From contig NZ_JAOEFX010000004.1 of the NCBI RefSeq assembly GCF_025421775.1, positions 487,095 through 551,094 on the forward strand: a DNA stretch of 64,000 nucleotides, given 5' to 3'. The notes beneath the pieces are model-generated. The model made no database searches and was not told the origin of the DNA. It was given only the letters and a program-made list of their open reading frames with translations. This document shows, in pieces, positions 53,861 through 62,101 of this stretch. The position numbers and the translations under genes were made by a program. This DNA comes from Paenarthrobacter aurescens. GTDB lineage: Bacteria; Actinomycetota; Actinomycetes; Actinomycetales; Micrococcaceae. Every line of letters begins with the position of its first letter. Within the stretch, counting starts at the first letter, position 1.

Positions 53861-54685
53861 ATGGCCATCCTTAATGCCCAGGACCTGACGCTCCAATACG
53901 AGCAGCGCAAGGTGGTGGAGGGACTCTGCACCGAGATCCCCGAGGGCAAAGTGACCATGATCGTGGGCGCCAACGCCTGCGGCAAGTCGACGCTCCTGCG
54001 CGGTCTGTCACGGCTTCTCAAACCCGCCGGCGGCTCGGTGACTCTCGACGGCAAAGACATCCACACCCGTCCCGCCCGCGAACTCGCCCGGACGCTCGGC
54101 CTGCTCCCGCAACACCCCACAGCTCCCGACGGCATCACCGTACGGGACCTCGTTGGCCGCGGCCGTTACCCGCACCAGGGCTTCTTCCGCAGCTGGAGCG
54201 CAGCCGACGACGCCGCGGTGCAGCGCGCGCTCGACGCCACCTCAACGCTGGAACTCGCTGACCGCAGCATCGACGAACTGTCCGGCGGTCAGCGCCAGCG
54301 CGTCTGGATCGCCATGGCCCTGGCGCAGGAGACCGAAGTCCTGCTGCTGGACGAGCCCACCACTTACCTGGACCTCGCACACCAAGTGGAGGTCCTGGAC
54401 CTGATCACCGACCTCAACCGCAGCCGCGGAACCACCGTGGCAATCGTGCTCCACGACCTCAACCTCGCAGCCCGGTACGCGGACCACGTCATCGCCTTGA
54501 AGGGCGGGTGCATCGTGGCCGAAGGGCCGGCGCCCGTCGTTGTCACCGAAGAGCTGGTCTACAACGTTTTCGGCCTGGAATCCCGGGTGGTTCCGGACCC
54601 CATTTCAGGCACACCGCTGATCGTCCCCATCGGACGCCACCACGCACGCCCCGCTTCAACCAACGAACTGGAGATCGCCTCATGA
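53861..54685 (+). CDS. Siderophore ABC transporter ATPase (FecE/FepC family)
   Basis: A 274-residue ABC ATPase: Walker A GANACGKST (residues 36-44), Q-loop LLPQHPTAP, signature LSGGQRQRVWIAMAL, Walker B VLLLDEPTTYLDLAHQ and switch His in VLHDLNLAARYAD. It powers ferric-siderophore import by the two permeases. The start lies one base after the permease stop with AAAGGAGG just upstream. The stop overlaps the ATG of the siderophore-interacting protein gene. Confidence 0.93.
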   Translation: MAILNAQDLTLQYEQRKVVEGLCTEIPEGKVTMIVGANACGKSTLLRGLSRLLKPAGGSVTLDGKDIHTRPARELARTLGLLPQHPTAPDGITVRDLVGRGRYPHQGFFRSWSAADDAAVQRALDATSTLELADRSIDELSGGQRQRVWIAMALAQETEVLLLDEPTTYLDLAHQVEVLDLITDLNRSRGTTVAIVLHDLNLAARYADHVIALKGGCIVAEGPAPVVVTEELVYNVFGLESRVVPDPISGTPLIVPIGRHHARPASTNELEIAS

Positions 54686-55737
54686 GTGCACAACCGACCC
54701 AGGCAAAAGCAAGCGCCGCCGTGGAGCCCATGACCCTCGCCTTCGACGTCACAGTGACGGCCGTGCAGGAGCTGAGCCCCAACTTCCGCCGCATCACGTT
54801 TGGCGGCTACTCCCTGCGCGACTTTGGCGTAGCGGGCGACACCCTGGACCTCCGCGTGAAGCTGATGATCCCGTCCTTCGACGCTCACGGCAATGTCATT
54901 CCGCTGCCTCCCTTCAAGATGGAAGAAGCTGGCTGGTACCAGGAATGGCTGGCCATGGACCCGTCCGTCCGCGGTGACATGCGCACCTACACCGTGCGCT
55001 CCGAGCGCCTCGACGCCGTGTACCCCGAGATCGACATCGATTTCGTGATGCACTTTGATGACGCCGGCCACGGCGGACCCGCAGCCAACTGGGCACTTGG
55101 AGCGAAACCAGGCGACGCGCTCACCATCATCGGCCCCAACAACCGCGCAGCGCAATGCACCACGGCCGGCGCATACGGTGGCATCGAGTGGCGTCCGGGC
55201 ATGGCCCAGCGCGTGCTCCTGGCCGGCGACGAAACCGCCGTCCCCGCCATCAGCGCCATCCTCGAGAGCCTCCCCGCGGACATGACCGGCCACGCCTTCC
55301 TCGAAGTACCGGAAGCCGGCGACTTCCAGGACATCAACACCGCAGCCGACATCGAAATCACCTGGCTTGCACGCGGTGCGGCCATCGGACGCGCACGTCC
55401 CCACGGAGAACTCCTTAAGGAAGCCGTGGCCAAGGCCGTTCCCGTGCCGGGCTGGGTGGGCATCAAGGGTACCGGGACCGCAGCCGGACCCGAGCCCGAA
55501 GACGTCAATGTGGACCAGGACATCCTCTGGGAAACGCCGCAGCGCATGGACACCGCAGCCATCGAAGCAACCAAGAACCCCACCCTTCCCGCCGGTGCCC
55601 TGCCGTTCTACGCCTGGATCGCCGGCGAAGCGTTCGTCATCAAGGAAATGAGGCGCTACCTGGTGAGGGACGTTGGCATTGACCGTAAGCAGGTTGCCTT
55701 CATGGGGTACTGGCGACGGGGCAAGGCAGAGGGCTAA
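54682..55737 (+). CDS. Siderophore-interacting protein (ViuB/SIP family)
   Basis: A 351-residue FAD-dependent ferric-siderophore reductase. The FAD-binding strand is MRTYTVRSERLDAVYPEIDIDFVMHFDD, followed by GPAANWALGAKPGDALTIIGPNN, LLAGDETAVPAISAIL and the C-terminal AWIAGEAFVIKEMRRYL and YWRRGKAEG, all typical of SIP proteins. It reduces imported Fe(III)-siderophore in the cytoplasm to release iron. The ATG overlaps the ATPase stop (ATGA), closing the uptake operon. Confidence 0.92.
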   Translation: MSAQPTQAKASAAVEPMTLAFDVTVTAVQELSPNFRRITFGGYSLRDFGVAGDTLDLRVKLMIPSFDAHGNVIPLPPFKMEEAGWYQEWLAMDPSVRGDMRTYTVRSERLDAVYPEIDIDFVMHFDDAGHGGPAANWALGAKPGDALTIIGPNNRAAQCTTAGAYGGIEWRPGMAQRVLLAGDETAVPAISAILESLPADMTGHAFLEVPEAGDFQDINTAADIEITWLARGAAIGRARPHGELLKEAVAKAVPVPGWVGIKGTGTAAGPEPEDVNVDQDILWETPQRMDTAAIEATKNPTLPAGALPFYAWIAGEAFVIKEMRRYLVRDVGIDRKQVAFMGYWRRGKAEG

Positions 55738-55802
55738 GGCCAGCTTGACCGCTTAGTCCGCCAATCGCTCCGCTCGCTCCGTCCGTTCCTAACCTTCCGA
55801 CG

Positions 55803-56024
55803 CTCTCTCACCTTTCGTGCGTTTGAGCGGGATGTTCTCTCACCTTTCGTGGGCTTGAGCGGGATGTTCTCTCACCTTTCGTGGGCTTGAGCGGGATGTT
55901 CTCTCACCTTTCGTGCGTTTGAGCGGGACGCTCTCTCACCTTTCGTGGGCTTGAGCGGGACGCTCTAGCGTTCGGTGAGAGAGCGCTCCCGCGGTTGGCG
56001 CGTTTGGTGAGAGAGCGTTGGTTT
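55803..56024. repeat. 32-bp tandem repeats with inverted copies
   Basis: CACCTTTCGTG occurs at 55809, 55841, 55873, 55905 and 55937, a strict 32-base period (unit: CTCTCACCTTTCGTG, then about 17 bases with TTGAGCGGGA). Two inverted GGTGAGAGAGCG copies follow at about 55975-56017. The gap 55738-56071 holds no gene. Related CGCTCTCTCAC copies lie at 63405-63530. Confidence 0.8.
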
Positions 56025-56071
56025 ACCTCCGGTTGGTTCGGGCTTAACCGGGGGCGGGTAGCTTCGGTGGG

Positions 56072-56902
56072 GTGCGGGGAGATTTCGGGGGCGGGAACAA
56101 CGTTCGACGGCGGTTTGTCGCCATCGGGGATTCGTTCACCGAGGGCGTGGGGGACCCGAGCAAGGTCCTGCCCAACGGGGTCCGCGGATGGGCCGACCGG
56201 GTAGCCGAGAAGTTGGCCAAGGCAGAGCCGGGCTGGGAGTACGCCAACCTGGCCGTGCGCAGCAAGCGGCTCCGGCACATCATCGACGAACAACTTGAGC
56301 CCGCGCTGGCTATGGAGCCCACGCTCATCACGCTGTATGCCGGCGGCAACGACATCCTTGATTTCGGGACCGACATGGATGCGCTCCTCAACGACTACGA
56401 GCTGCTCGTCGCACGCCTGAGCGAAACCGGGGCCACCTTGGTCCTGTTCACAGGGTTCGACGTGAAGGTGTCCGCCGTCCTGGAACCCTTCAAGAAGCGA
56501 AACACCCTTTACAACCAGAGAGTCCGGGACATCGCCGCCAGATATGGCGCGATCCTGGTGGATTATTGGTGCTTCGACGCCTACAAGGACCAGCGGATGT
56601 GGGCACCGGACCGGTTGCACATGTCCAAGGCAGGCCACAAGTACTTGGCCGCCCAGGTGTTGGACCACCTCGACGTTCCGCACAAGATCTCGCCCAAGGA
56701 ATGGGGCCCGCCTACCCGCATGTCCATGCGCGAATGGGAACGCCGGCAGCGCCGCTGGGTCAACGACTGGGTTGTGCCGTTGTTCGGGCGCAAACTGCGC
56801 GGAGTCACGCTCGGCGACACGCTCAGCCCGCGCTGGCCACAGCCCGTGAAGGTGCCACGCACGGGTGGTTTGAAGAAGCTCATGGAAGAGGCAGCCCATT
56901 GA
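56072..56902 (+). CDS. SGNH/GDSL hydrolase 1
   Basis: A 276-residue SGNH hydrolase. Block I is FVAIGDSFTEGVGD with the catalytic Ser, block II has the Gly of VRGWADRV and NLAVRSKR, block III is YAGGNDIL with the oxyanion Asn, and block V is WAPDRLHMSKAGHKYLA with Asp and His. No signal peptide, so it works in the cytoplasm or is exported in another way. The C-terminal 80 residues (WERRQRRWVNDWVVPLFGRKLRGVTLGDTLSPRWP) are specific to this paralogue group. The GTG has TAGCTT seven bases upstream. Substrate (ester or acetyl group) unknown. Confidence 0.88.
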   Translation: MRGDFGGGNNVRRRFVAIGDSFTEGVGDPSKVLPNGVRGWADRVAEKLAKAEPGWEYANLAVRSKRLRHIIDEQLEPALAMEPTLITLYAGGNDILDFGTDMDALLNDYELLVARLSETGATLVLFTGFDVKVSAVLEPFKKRNTLYNQRVRDIAARYGAILVDYWCFDAYKDQRMWAPDRLHMSKAGHKYLAAQVLDHLDVPHKISPKEWGPPTRMSMREWERRQRRWVNDWVVPLFGRKLRGVTLGDTLSPRWPQPVKVPRTGGLKKLMEEAAH

Positions 56903-57723
56903 AAGAGCCGATCCGGTTTGTTGCGCTTGGCGACTCCTTCACGGAAGGCGTCGGAGACAACGACCTGAGACTGCCCAACAACTGCCGGGGCTGGGCTGAC
57001 CGTGTTGCCGAAGAAATGGCGCGGCACGACGACAGCACGCGCTACGCCAACCTCGCCATCCGCGGCCGGCGCCTTCAACGGATCGTGGACGAACAAATCG
57101 AGCCCGCCCTGGCCATGGACCCCACCTTGGTCAGCTTCTACGCGGGCGGCAATGATCTCCTCATGGCCCGGCTGGATATGGCCAAGCTCATGAGGGACTA
57201 CGAAGATGCGGTGCGGCGCCTCAAAGCGAGCGGTGCCACGATCCTGCTGTTCACGGGCTACAACGTTCCCTTGTCGCCCCTGCTTGAGCCGCTCAAAGTT
57301 CGCACGGCAATCTACAACCGCACCATCCGGCGGATTGCGGCGAAGTACCAAACGCTCTTGGTGGACTATTGGTGCTTCGAGAAGTTCCAGGACCCGCGGA
57401 TGTGGGCTCCGGATCGCCTGCACATGTCCACCCCCGGGCACAGCTACATGGCCAAGAAAGTCCTTGAAGTCCTGGGGGCGACCCACTCGCTGAGCTCGCC
57501 AACGCTGGCAACTCCCCGCCCGCGGACCTTCACCGAAAACATCGCCGACGACGCCGCCTGGCTGAGGCGCGACGTCGCACCTTGGCTTTCGCGGCGGCTC
57601 CGCGGGGTATCGAGCGGCGACCGTCTGGGGGCGCGGTGGCCCGAACCCATGCCTGTGGTGCTGCCTGAGCGGCTTGGTACTGCGAAGGCGCAAATGCCTC
57701 AGGTGTCCAGCAGGTTTTCGTAG
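56899..57723 (+). CDS. SGNH/GDSL hydrolase 2
   Basis: A 274-residue paralogue of the preceding protein, with FVALGDSFTEGVGDNDLRLPNNCRGWADRV, YAGGNDLLMARLDM, LLFTGYNVPLSPLLEPLK, WAPDRLHMSTPGHSYMAKKV and the C-terminal LRGVSSGDRLGARWPEP. All catalytic residues are kept. The TTG start overlaps the TGA of hydrolase 1 (TTGA), so translation is coupled, and the tandem pair is probably an old duplication. The 3' end overlaps the convergent YciI gene by 25 bases. Confidence 0.87.
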   Translation: MKEPIRFVALGDSFTEGVGDNDLRLPNNCRGWADRVAEEMARHDDSTRYANLAIRGRRLQRIVDEQIEPALAMDPTLVSFYAGGNDLLMARLDMAKLMRDYEDAVRRLKASGATILLFTGYNVPLSPLLEPLKVRTAIYNRTIRRIAAKYQTLLVDYWCFEKFQDPRMWAPDRLHMSTPGHSYMAKKVLEVLGATHSLSSPTLATPRPRTFTENIADDAAWLRRDVAPWLSRRLRGVSSGDRLGARWPEPMPVVLPERLGTAKAQMPQVSSRFS

Positions 57724-57986
57724 CCCTCGGCCACGCTCGTGGCCGTGAATTCGATGATCTCGAACTCGGCCACTCCGTTGCTGTAGAACGGGTCCTGGGC
57801 CAGCGAAGCATCCAACGTAGCCCTGTCCACTTTGGACAGCAGTACGCCTCCCGTGGCTGGAACGCGGCGTCCGGACGCAAGGAAGATGCCGCCGTCGAAC
57901 GCGTCCTTCAGCCAGGCCATGTGGCCCGGTCGGTGGAAGTCGACAATTTCGTCGGGAACTTTGTATGTCAGCGAGACTACGAACAT
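57699..57986 (-). CDS. YciI family protein
   Basis: A 95-residue dimeric alpha+beta protein of the YciI/DGPF type: MFVVSLTYKVP, HRPGHMAWLKDAFDGGIFLASGRR with the conserved His and Asp/Gly, and DPFYSNGVAEFEIIEFTA. Family function is mostly unknown; some members act in chlorinated-compound metabolism. TAGGCT lies exactly six bases before the ATG, a leaderless start. It is convergent with hydrolase 2, whose 3' end it overlaps, and divergent from the MarR gene across 68 bases. Confidence 0.87.
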   Translation of the reverse strand: MFVVSLTYKVPDEIVDFHRPGHMAWLKDAFDGGIFLASGRRVPATGGVLLSKVDRATLDASLAQDPFYSNGVAEFEIIEFTATSVAEGYENLLDT

Positions 57987-57992
57987 GCCGCC

Positions 57993-57998
57993 AGCCTA
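57993..57998 (-). promoter_or_regulatory. -10 element of leaderless yciI gene
   Basis: TAGGCT on the minus strand, six bases before the ATG at 57986. Confidence 0.45.
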
Positions 57999-58042
57999 TC
58001 GCTTGGGCCGCAGCCCGGACCTAAGGAAGCTGTGAATTCTCC

Positions 58043-58048
58043 TAAGAT
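58043..58048 (+). promoter_or_regulatory. -10 element of leaderless MarR gene
   Basis: TAAGAT ends six bases before the ATG at 58055. Confidence 0.5.
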
Positions 58049-58054
58049 GGGTTC

Positions 58055-58534
58055 ATGACTCAACCCCGCTGGCTGAACGCCGACGAACGCCGTGCTTGGC
58101 TGGCCCTGCTGAGCATCAACACCTTGCTTCCCTCGGCTTTGGATACCCAGCTTCAGTCGGCCGGAAAACTGTCCCTTTTCGATTACAACGTGTTGGCAAT
58201 GCTCTCCGAAACCGAGGGCCGCTACCTTCCCATGAGCGAGCTTGCTGCGCGCACAAGTGCCTCCTTGTCGCGTCTTTCCCACGTGGTGACCAAGCTGCAG
58301 AAACGTGGCTGGGTGGAGCGGCAGGCACACCCCGGCGATGCCCGTGTCACGGTGGCCCACCTGACCGATTCCGGCATGTCCACCATCGTTTCCCTCGCCC
58401 CGGGACACGTGGAATCCGTGCGTGCGCTGATGCTTGATTCGCTGAGCCCGGAAGACGTGGCAGACCTGGCACGCATTGGCGAAAAAATCGTGGCCCGCTT
58501 GGACAACAATCACTGGATCCTTCGCGACTCGTAG
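58055..58534 (+). CDS. MarR family regulator
   Basis: A 159-residue MarR regulator with the winged helix FDYNVLAMLSETEGRYLPMSELAARTSASLSRLSHVVTKLQKRGWVERQ and the wing HPGDARVTVAHLTDSG. It is divergent from the YciI gene and 43 bases upstream of SGNH hydrolase 3, so it may control either. TAAGAT six bases before the ATG suggests a leaderless mRNA. Ligand unknown. Confidence 0.9.
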   Translation: MTQPRWLNADERRAWLALLSINTLLPSALDTQLQSAGKLSLFDYNVLAMLSETEGRYLPMSELAARTSASLSRLSHVVTKLQKRGWVERQAHPGDARVTVAHLTDSGMSTIVSLAPGHVESVRALMLDSLSPEDVADLARIGEKIVARLDNNHWILRDS

Positions 58535-58577
58535 TGGTGCTTTGTTGCCACGAGCGTTGAAGTGGCAGACTGGCGGC

Positions 58578-59342
58578 ATGGATTTTGCTGCCCGTTACGT
58601 TGCCCTGGGGGATTCTTTCACCGAGGGCGTCGGCGACGACGATCCCAACCGCCCCAACGGCGTCCGAGGCTGGGCCGACGTCGTCGCCGAACAGCTGGCC
58701 AGCAGCAACGAGTACTTCGGCTACGCGAACCTTGCGATCCGGGGCCGGAAGCTGCGCCAGATCATGGCAGAGCAAGTGGATGCCGCCGTAGCCATGAACC
58801 CGACCTTGGTGACGCTTTACGCCGGGGCGAACGACATCCTGCGGCCCAAAATCGATATCGACTCGCTGTTGGAGGAGTACGACGCCGGCATCGCCAAGTT
58901 AAGCGCGACGGGCGCCACCGTGGTCCTCTTCACGGGCTTTGATGCCAAGGGCTCCAAAGTTTTCAGCGCCATGCGCGGCCGCACCGCGATCTACAACGAA
59001 CTGGTGCGGGAGATTGCCGAGAACCATGGTGCGTTGCTGGTGGATTACTGGCGGTTTGACGAGTACGACGACTGGCGCCTCTGGGGTGAGGACCGGATGC
59101 ACATGTCTACGGCCGGCCACGTGAACATGGCGAAGCGCGTGCTCGATGTTCTTGAGCATGAGCACGTGATTGAGGTTCCACGGCTTGCCCCGCTCCGCCT
59201 CATGAACCGCGTTGAAACCCTGAAAGCCAACGCCCGCTGGTTCCGGGAGTCGGCGGCGCCGTGGGTGGCCCGGCGGGTGCGTGGAGTTTCCTCCGGCGAC
59301 GGGTTGAGCCCGAAGTACCCCGAACTGATCAGGCCGCTCTAG
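58578..59342 (+). CDS. SGNH/GDSL hydrolase 3
   Basis: A 254-residue third paralogue: YVALGDSFTEGVGDDDPNRPNGVRGWADVV, NLAIRGRKLRQIMAEQVDAAV, YAGANDILRPKIDI, GEDRMHMSTAGHVNMAKRV and RRVRGVSSGDGLSPKYPEL. Catalytic Ser, Gly, Asn, Asp and His are present; block III is GAND instead of GGND. CAGACT lies six bases before the ATG. It is separated from hydrolases 1 and 2 only by the YciI and MarR genes, which probably marks an old tandem array split by rearrangement. It ends convergently on the ApbE gene with a four-base overlap. Confidence 0.87.
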   Translation: MDFAARYVALGDSFTEGVGDDDPNRPNGVRGWADVVAEQLASSNEYFGYANLAIRGRKLRQIMAEQVDAAVAMNPTLVTLYAGANDILRPKIDIDSLLEEYDAGIAKLSATGATVVLFTGFDAKGSKVFSAMRGRTAIYNELVREIAENHGALLVDYWRFDEYDDWRLWGEDRMHMSTAGHVNMAKRVLDVLEHEHVIEVPRLAPLRLMNRVETLKANARWFRESAAPWVARRVRGVSSGDGLSPKYPELIRPL

Positions 59343-60145
59343 GCGGCGGACCGAAATTCAGGTGTGGCCAGCAGTTCGCCGTCGGGCCGCACCGCGAGCA
59401 CCGCAACGCCCCACTTGGCAGCGACCAGATCCAAGGTCCGGGTTCCGCCGGCGACAATGGCCGTCGCCAGGACGTCTGCCGTGACGATGTCCGCTGCCGC
59501 GACGGAGGCTTGGACAAACTCCGGCCTGGCTCCTCCGACGGCCCAAATATGGTCGCCGCGTTCGGCAGACCCGGACGTTGCCAGTGCCTTCCTGGATTGC
59601 AGCGGGAACGCGCCCAGCAACGCCTCGCGATCCAGGGGGTCCAGGATGCCGGCGAGCCAGGGGTCATGCGTGGCGGGATCGGGCGACCCACTCACCAGTA
59701 CGTCCCCGCCCGCGTTCACGCACCAGTCCTGAAGCCCGAGTGCCCGCAGAGACATCGCCGCTTCCCGCACGGCATGGGCTTTGACGATCCCGGTCAGGTC
59801 CAGTCGGCCGTCCGGGCGCTCCGCAGTGAAGGCACCTTCTGTCGCGAGCCGCCACTCGGATGCCTCAGCGTAAAGGTCGCGCATGGTCTCCGAGGCATCG
59901 GCCAATGTCAGCTCGCCGCGGGCCAGTCGACTCGCTTCGGAGCCGCGACGGTACAAGCTGAATGCGTGGTCCAGTTTCGCGAAGATTCCCTCAACAACCT
60001 CGACGGCGGACTCAAGTTCGTCCACGGCGGTGTCGGCGTAGGTGTTGCTCGCCACTGTCAGGCTCACCACTGTCAGGCTCACCACCGTGCCCATGCTGCG
60101 GAAGGTGCGGGCACGGAGCTGTTGTCCGTTAGAAGTTGGCTGCAT
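59339..60145 (-). CDS. apbE: FAD:protein FMN transferase (ApbE family)
   Basis: A 268-residue ApbE-type flavin transferase that attaches FMN to a Thr or Ser of target proteins. Features are RSMGTVVSL near the start (usual HxMGT), FSLYRRGSEASRLARGE, DLTGIVKAHAVREA (usual DLGGIAKGYAVD), VNAGGDVLVSG and TADVLATAIV with the Mg ligands. It differs from the norm by a five-residue duplication (VVSLT twice), encoded by a 15-base repeat CTCACCACTGTCAGG. No signal peptide. It overlaps the end of the FMN-binding protein gene by 17 bases, and that protein is its obvious substrate. Confidence 0.87.
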   Translation of the reverse strand: MQPTSNGQQLRARTFRSMGTVVSLTVVSLTVASNTYADTAVDELESAVEVVEGIFAKLDHAFSLYRRGSEASRLARGELTLADASETMRDLYAEASEWRLATEGAFTAERPDGRLDLTGIVKAHAVREAAMSLRALGLQDWCVNAGGDVLVSGSPDPATHDPWLAGILDPLDREALLGAFPLQSRKALATSGSAERGDHIWAVGGARPEFVQASVAAADIVTADVLATAIVAGGTRTLDLVAAKWGVAVLAVRPDGELLATPEFRSAA

Positions 60146-60644
60146 CGAGGGCTGCCTGAAGTGAGGTGAGGTAGGCGTCGCTGGTGACGGTCGCGCCGCC
60201 GATGGTCTGGACGTTGGCGGACTGGGCTTGGAGTACTTCGGACCGCAAAACCGGGGCTGCGCGGCTGCTGATCTGAGCTGACTTCCGTTCAGCATCGGTG
60301 AGCTGCAACGCCGTGACTTCCGTGATTTTGCCGCTTTGGATCGTCACTTGCACCTGGACTGTACCGAAGCGGGTCTGGACGGACGCGCCGTCGTACGTTG
60401 CCGCCGTCGTGCTTCCCGTGCTGCTGCCGGAACTACTTCCGGACCCTGCGGAAGAAGGCCCGGTAGCAGTGGTACCTCCGCCGGAATTTGTACCGCCAGC
60501 CGCGATGCCGCCGCTCGTTGCGCTGCTGTTCAGGCTGGTGGTGGTCGCTGTGCCGGTCTCGGCGATATGCGCGCCTGACTGCCAGCCAGCCAGAAGGATA
60601 CCGGCCGACGCGACGGCGGTTGCCAGGGCTGCTCGAATTCTCAC
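60129..60644 (-). CDS. FMN-binding domain protein, ApbE target
   Basis: A 171-residue exported protein. A signal/anchor sequence (ALATAVASAGILLAGWQSG) is followed by a Ser/Gly/Thr-rich linker of about 50 residues. The FMN-binding domain is at 90-170 (GTVQVQVTIQSGKITEVTALQL, QTIGGATVTSDAYLTSLQAAL). GGATVT is the flavinylation motif, with Thr154 the expected FMN site. It overlaps the membrane reductase gene (ATGA) and the ApbE gene, so all three are one operon. It would carry electrons on the outer face of the membrane. Confidence 0.9.
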   Translation of the reverse strand: MRIRAALATAVASAGILLAGWQSGAHIAETGTATTTSLNSSATSGGIAAGGTNSGGGTTATGPSSAGSGSSSGSSTGSTTAATYDGASVQTRFGTVQVQVTIQSGKITEVTALQLTDAERKSAQISSRAAPVLRSEVLQAQSANVQTIGGATVTSDAYLTSLQAALDAANF

Positions 60645-62101
60645 CAGTCAAACCTTTCGTTGTGTAGTTGTTCCGCCGGGACACCGGCAGCCTGCACGTC
60701 CCGGATCACGGAGGAGGCCCAGAGGGCAGGGCCGCAAACGTAGACGTCGGCATTGGCAATTGCGGGTGCGTAGGAGCTGAGCGTGAAGCCGTCGTTGACC
60801 GCGTTGCGGGGAAGCCAAGCATGGTCTCCGGAGGACCTTGGCCCGGTCAGATGGTAGAGCGTGACACCACGCGCCTGGCAGATTGCCATGATTTCCTGGC
60901 CAAGGAAGAGCTCGGATTCGTCATGGCCGCGGAGCAGGACAATCGCGTGACCAGGATCAAACGGCGTGGTTTCCAACAGCGACCGCAATGGCGTGATCCC
61001 AATGCCGGCACCAATCATGACCACGTCTTCGCGGGATCGGGCAGCTGTGCTGAACAAGCCGTAAGGACCTTCGATCGCCACCTTGGTGCCCGGCCTGATG
61101 TGGGCCAGGCTGGCAGAACCCTCCCCCAGGTTGCGGACAGTGATGCGCAGTTTGCCGGGTCGGTTTAGGCCTCCGGGAACTGGTTCCGCGGAAAGGCTGA
61201 ACGGGTGTGGCTGCCACCACTGGCCAGGTGCCAGGAATCGCCACAAGAAGAACCTGCCGCCCGAGCCGGCCAATCGTTCAAGGTTCCGTCCCGTCATTTC
61301 GATACTGAAGACATCCGGTGCCACACGGACCACCCGGCTGACGGTGAGTTGATGCCTGAAGCTTGCCGCGAGGGGCTGGTATACGCGGAACCAGGCCAGC
61401 GCCACGCCCGTGCCGATGCACAGCGCCAGCCAATACCAGCGCTGCCACGTTCCTTCGGCAAATAGCCCGCCCACGCTGAACTGGTGCGGGATGGCCGTCC
61501 CGACAGCCGCGTACGTCAGCAAATGCACCACGTACCAGAACTCGTAAGGGAACTTGCGGCGGACTGCAACCAGGGACGTCACCACCACGGCGATAAACAG
61601 TGCCATGGACACAAATGCCAACCACATGTCAGGCACGTTGACCCAGAGCGAGATGGACTCGCTCAACGGGTCAAGTCCCTCCGCGGCGCCGTATCCAATA
61701 GCTAAGAACAGCCCGTGCGCCAGAAGCAGATAGAGTGCCGGCTTCCCGAGGGATTTGTGGATCTCCAAGGCACGATCGTGTCCGATCGCGTTGTCGACCA
61801 CAGGAATCCTTGCCGCCAGCAGCAGCATCAGCAGAACCAGATCCATGCCGATCAGTCCGGCGACGATGCCAAGGGCAGTCATGGTCCCCGCGAAGCTTGA
61901 GAAACCGCTGGCACCGCCGTCGGCCAGCCACAGTGCCACTGCCGCCATACCCGACAACCAACCCACGGCCCCGAGCAAATCTGCCCGGGCAAGTCGCCGT
62001 CGTGCCTGAGGACGGAAGCGTTCGACGCCGGGTGGCCGCTTTCGCGAGGCCGTTGCCGGGGCGGTTTCCACCGGCGATTCCGGGGTCAATAACGAGGTCA
62101 T
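60641..62101 (-). CDS. Ferric-reductase-like transmembrane oxidoreductase
   Basis: A 486-residue membrane flavocytochrome. Six helices with heme-ligand histidines (EIHKSLGKPALYLLLAHGLFLAIG, YVVHLLTYAAVG) form the ferric-reductase domain. The C-terminal half is a cytoplasmic FNR module: HPFSLSAEP (FAD), GPYGLFS, GAGIGITPLRSLLE (NAD binding) and YVCGPALWASSVI. It moves electrons from NAD(P)H through FAD and heme across the membrane, probably to the FMN-binding protein encoded next. The ATG at 62101 lacks a clear ribosome site. Confidence 0.9.
   Translation of the reverse strand: MTSLLTPESPVETAPATASRKRPPGVERFRPQARRRLARADLLGAVGWLSGMAAVALWLADGGASGFSSFAGTMTALGIVAGLIGMDLVLLMLLLAARIPVVDNAIGHDRALEIHKSLGKPALYLLLAHGLFLAIGYGAAEGLDPLSESISLWVNVPDMWLAFVSMALFIAVVVTSLVAVRRKFPYEFWYVVHLLTYAAVGTAIPHQFSVGGLFAEGTWQRWYWLALCIGTGVALAWFRVYQPLAASFRHQLTVSRVVRVAPDVFSIEMTGRNLERLAGSGGRFFLWRFLAPGQWWQPHPFSLSAEPVPGGLNRPGKLRITVRNLGEGSASLAHIRPGTKVAIEGPYGLFSTAARSREDVVMIGAGIGITPLRSLLETTPFDPGHAIVLLRGHDESELFLGQEIMAICQARGVTLYHLTGPRSSGDHAWLPRNAVNDGFTLSSYAPAIANADVYVCGPALWASSVIRDVQAAGVPAEQLHNERFDW

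Noticed and set aside
55803..56024. CRISPR array
   Set aside because: The 32-base units repeat almost entirely, without unique spacers, and no cas genes are near.
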